Below, in pieces: positions 61,140 to 64,000 of a DNA stretch of 64,000 nt; the stretch's first letter is position 1, and the number at the start of each line of letters is the position of its first letter. The stretch is from Stichopus chloronotus (taxonomy: Eukaryota > Echinodermata > Holothuroidea > Aspidochirotida > Stichopodidae): assembly GCA_021234535.1 (NCBI GenBank), contig CM037829.1, forward strand, positions 31,158,962-31,222,961. Direction: 5' to 3'. The notes beneath the pieces were generated by a model. The model was given only the letters and a program-made list of their open reading frames with translations, had not been told where the DNA came from and made no database searches. The position numbers were made by a program, and so were the translations under genes.

Positions 61140-64000
61140 GGGACTTAATTGTGACTGCATGGGGTACAGTATTAGCTGAGAATAGTTTTTTCATGATGTA
61201 GCTAATAGGGGCGTACTTCGCCACTGTCCTCAACAATTTTATCAGAAGAGAGTTCCTTTCAAGAATTTCACTTCTTAAAGTCCGAGGGAAAATGAAATAA
61301 AAACTTCGTCAAGTATTTTCCTTTTGTTCTTAGAAAATTAGTTCTGTAGGGTGGAAAGTGAACAACAATTTTGAGATTTCTAGTTTCAGAGTTTACTGTT
61401 TTTTACTTGATAACAACTTGAAGGTTATTGTTCGTATCTTAATTGATGATTTACTAAGAGCAGAAGGACAATAACGGGATTAAATTGACCGTGGTTTTCT
61501 AAACAATTTTTTAAACCTTGGTATTAGCAACTTGTGCTGACTTAACGGTTGGATTTTTCATTTTATTTCCAACTAAAAGTCTTTAAGAGAGAAGTCTCTC
61601 GTTTATTACTTTTTATTGACTATATATGTACATCCTTCGCTACTTTTTCTTTCTTTTCAAGGGTGTGAAAGGTACACTCTCTAGTTAGTTAGCGTACAAT
61701 GTCAATGTATCTCCCAGGGCCTACGGATTTGGATGGGGGTGGCTATGATGTTTCATTAATGCAGAACTACTGATTTCTTTCATATGTTGAAAAATTGGTT
61801 GATTTTACAATGTTAAGGAATTCCTGACCTCAAAAATAGTGATTGTATATATCATATTCCTTGTGGGGACAACACGTGTAGGGCTAATACTATTGGAGAA
61901 TCCAAACTCAGGCTTTGGATAGTTTTAATGGTGTTGCTAGATATTCACCCTTCAAAATTAAAGCAAGTACAGTATTCATCATGAAATTGCATATTTTGAT
62001 CAGGTTTTTACAGCGGAAAATGTAATAATAAATAAAATAATAAAATAAATAAATGTAAGAAGACTTATTTTCTCTCGAAGAAAATACAGTACCATTTCCT
62101 GGAGCTTACTTTCCGTGCCTGGGGAGAGTGACTTCCGCAAATCATGGAGGTATTTTTATGAATTTTTTCGGTCTGGTCCGCTCCGTTCCAACCGATGCTG
62201 GATCTCATCTCAGCCTTTTACAATTCTCAGTTCACCCCGGTCCAAAATTCTGGGTGCGCCAATGCAACAAGTACATACTGTATTTCCGTATCAAACTGGG
62301 GTACCCCCCCCCCCCCTCTTTTATGTCCCAGTAAGAGAAACATCTAGGTTAGTAGCTAGCGGGGTACGTCGAGTGTGAACCTGTATACAATAGAGATACC
62401 CAATAGTTTTTCAAGGCGAAATGAGGGCGCCAGTGACATTTTGCAACTTTTGCAACCTTCAGGCAGCTGAAGATCTTGCTTCAAACAGCAATACTTTGAG
62501 TTAGGCACAAGATATTCTCATTGGGTTTGAAATGCCTAAAGTGGAACATTTTTCCTGCTTCATTTGCCAATAAAATATGCCTTTAACTATTTGGGCAACC
62601 TCTCTTTACAAATAAAATAAAACCTACAGTTTCTCATATTTCCGGTAACTTCAGTGTTAGATACATGACTAATGAGATTAATCAGAAGTATTGGTAGGCT
62701 AGGAAATGACTTCCTTCAAACTCGTCACAACATCTAAACGAAATCAACCATTGAGCACCTTTGATATTTTTTATCTTCCATTTTGTGAACAGTTTAGGGA
62801 GACTATTTGCGCTGGTCTCTGTCTTTCTCTTGAATTCAGTTTCTTTATTCGAGTGTAAATATCAAGGTTTATGAAATGGAAGTAAGATAATCATTCATAT
62901 GAGGATGAAGTTAAGAATAAAGAGAAAGAAAATAAAAGCAAGTGTTATTTTTTTTCTTAGTTTATCTCTTCCTTTCCTTTATTACAGTAACTAATATTAT
63001 CATACATAGATGATAGTAAATGAAAATAATTACATGAATACGATATAAGAAGAATGAAAGATAATCTACTAATATCCAGTTTAAAAAACTGATTGCATTA
63101 ATTAATAGAATGTTAAAATAAAATGTTATCTAAACAACCGTTAAATGGTAAAAAAAGTTACAGAAGTGTTTCCATGCAATTGCAGCTTTATGGATAAATG
63201 AGATTTTATAAAGTAGAATTCTGAAATTTTCTGAACACTGGCTCTTACACCCAGTATATGGCCTTACCTCAAATGGAGTAAAAGCCAAACATATTTTTCC
63301 TCTTTTGTGCCTGATGATTTGTACCGCTCACCAATATGTCGTATATTCCCACCAATCAGCACTTGACGCTTTTCATGTTAGTTTTAGGGCATGTGATAAC
63401 AATACAGCCTTTTGCAATAATGGATGATTAGACATGTACAATACTAAGTTTAGTAGGAGAACCACTCTTGTTAATATTTTTTAATTTAGTGGGGTAAATT
63501 CATGAGAATATGAAATTTTGTAAGCTCTTCTGGATTTAGACAATTACTGTGCTGCTGTCTCAAACGGTAGCCAAACTTTTTTGAAGAACTTTTTAAGTAT
63601 AAGCAATTAGGTTCTGCAGAAAAAAAAAAACAATTGGTCATTTTTCATCCCTACCTCCAAACCATCCTAACCATCCCACACATGTGCTTCTCCTCTTTCA
63701 CATCTTTTACTTGACAACAACAATCCCTCTTGAAATGGTACTGCATTGTAAAGAAGACAACTGCAGCTATACAGAAAATATAAAACACTATAGAAATGTA
63801 CTCAAGATAGAAATTTGACTACATAAGACACAATTTTTGCTTAAAAAATTAAGAAACAAAGTAAAATTTCAAAATGTAAAACACAAAGAATAAAAACAAA
63901 AAGCAGTTTTAATAAAACAAAAAACGTTTTTCCTTTTAAACATCATCAGTGTATTTCTGTAGTATTGACTTTTCCTGCATGGCCTCATTGTCTTCTTTAG
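61140..64000. other. AT-rich end of the window, nothing recognised
   Basis: Apart from a poly-C run (about 62306-62319) and AAATAAA-type tracts, no gene or repeat with clear borders is visible. Confidence 0.4.

Overview
This is a eukaryotic window, intron-rich and AT-rich, with no operons or ribosome-binding sites. Phase-1 immunoglobulin exons, DIRS-like and CR1/L2-like retroelements, many MITEs and minisatellite-bearing repeats point to a marine deuterostome invertebrate. An echinoderm (perhaps a sea cucumber) is my best guess, but that is inference from repeat and gene style and no sequence search was possible.

The one host gene I can build with confidence lies on the + strand from about 2058 to about 45710. 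It encodes a type I membrane protein of the immunoglobulin superfamily: signal peptide exon (2087-2153), three one-exon Ig-like domains (12998-13306, 15382-15723, 18924-19256), stalk plus transmembrane exons (19921-19992, 27025-27086), then a cytoplasmic tail made of tiny exons (19, 47, 19, 47 and 19 nt) and a terminal exon with a stop at 45529-45531 and AATAAA at 45691. All splice phases agree, and the joined frame is 1389 nt (462 codons plus stop). The tail exons sit in a 3-kb tandem duplication (about 35005-37965 and 37975-41850). The duplicated introns remain nearly identical, but the two duplicated small exons differ at 26-32% of positions. This is the most interesting signal in the window.

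Most of the rest is mobile DNA inside the introns and 3' of the gene. It includes: a 3-copy 212-bp repeat with a 44-bp-TIR MITE in a fourth diverged copy (1-1160); a CAGGGATGA-ended element holding a 3 x 100-bp array (3185-4636); a decayed DIRS-like tyrosine-recombinase retroelement with inverted terminal repeats and an internal complementary region (5394-11114); a 2.1-kb hAT-like element with an 8-bp target duplication (16089-18214); two copies of a MITE-flanked composite element (23143-24680 and 51381-54431); a nearly intact CR1/L2-like LINE on the - strand (29372-33967); a Ginger-like TIR element (40198-40961); a hAT MITE (43584-43970); a likely solo LTR (53006-54058); and several LINE fragments. 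A 145-bp minisatellite family carrying the AGGTCAAAGGTCA motif (a DR1 nuclear-receptor site) fills much of the introns between 8 and 44 kb.

From 46 kb to the end I see no convincing host gene, only repeats, LINE fragments, a possible small exon near 48 kb (- strand) and a CpG-richer patch at 60.4-61.1 kb.
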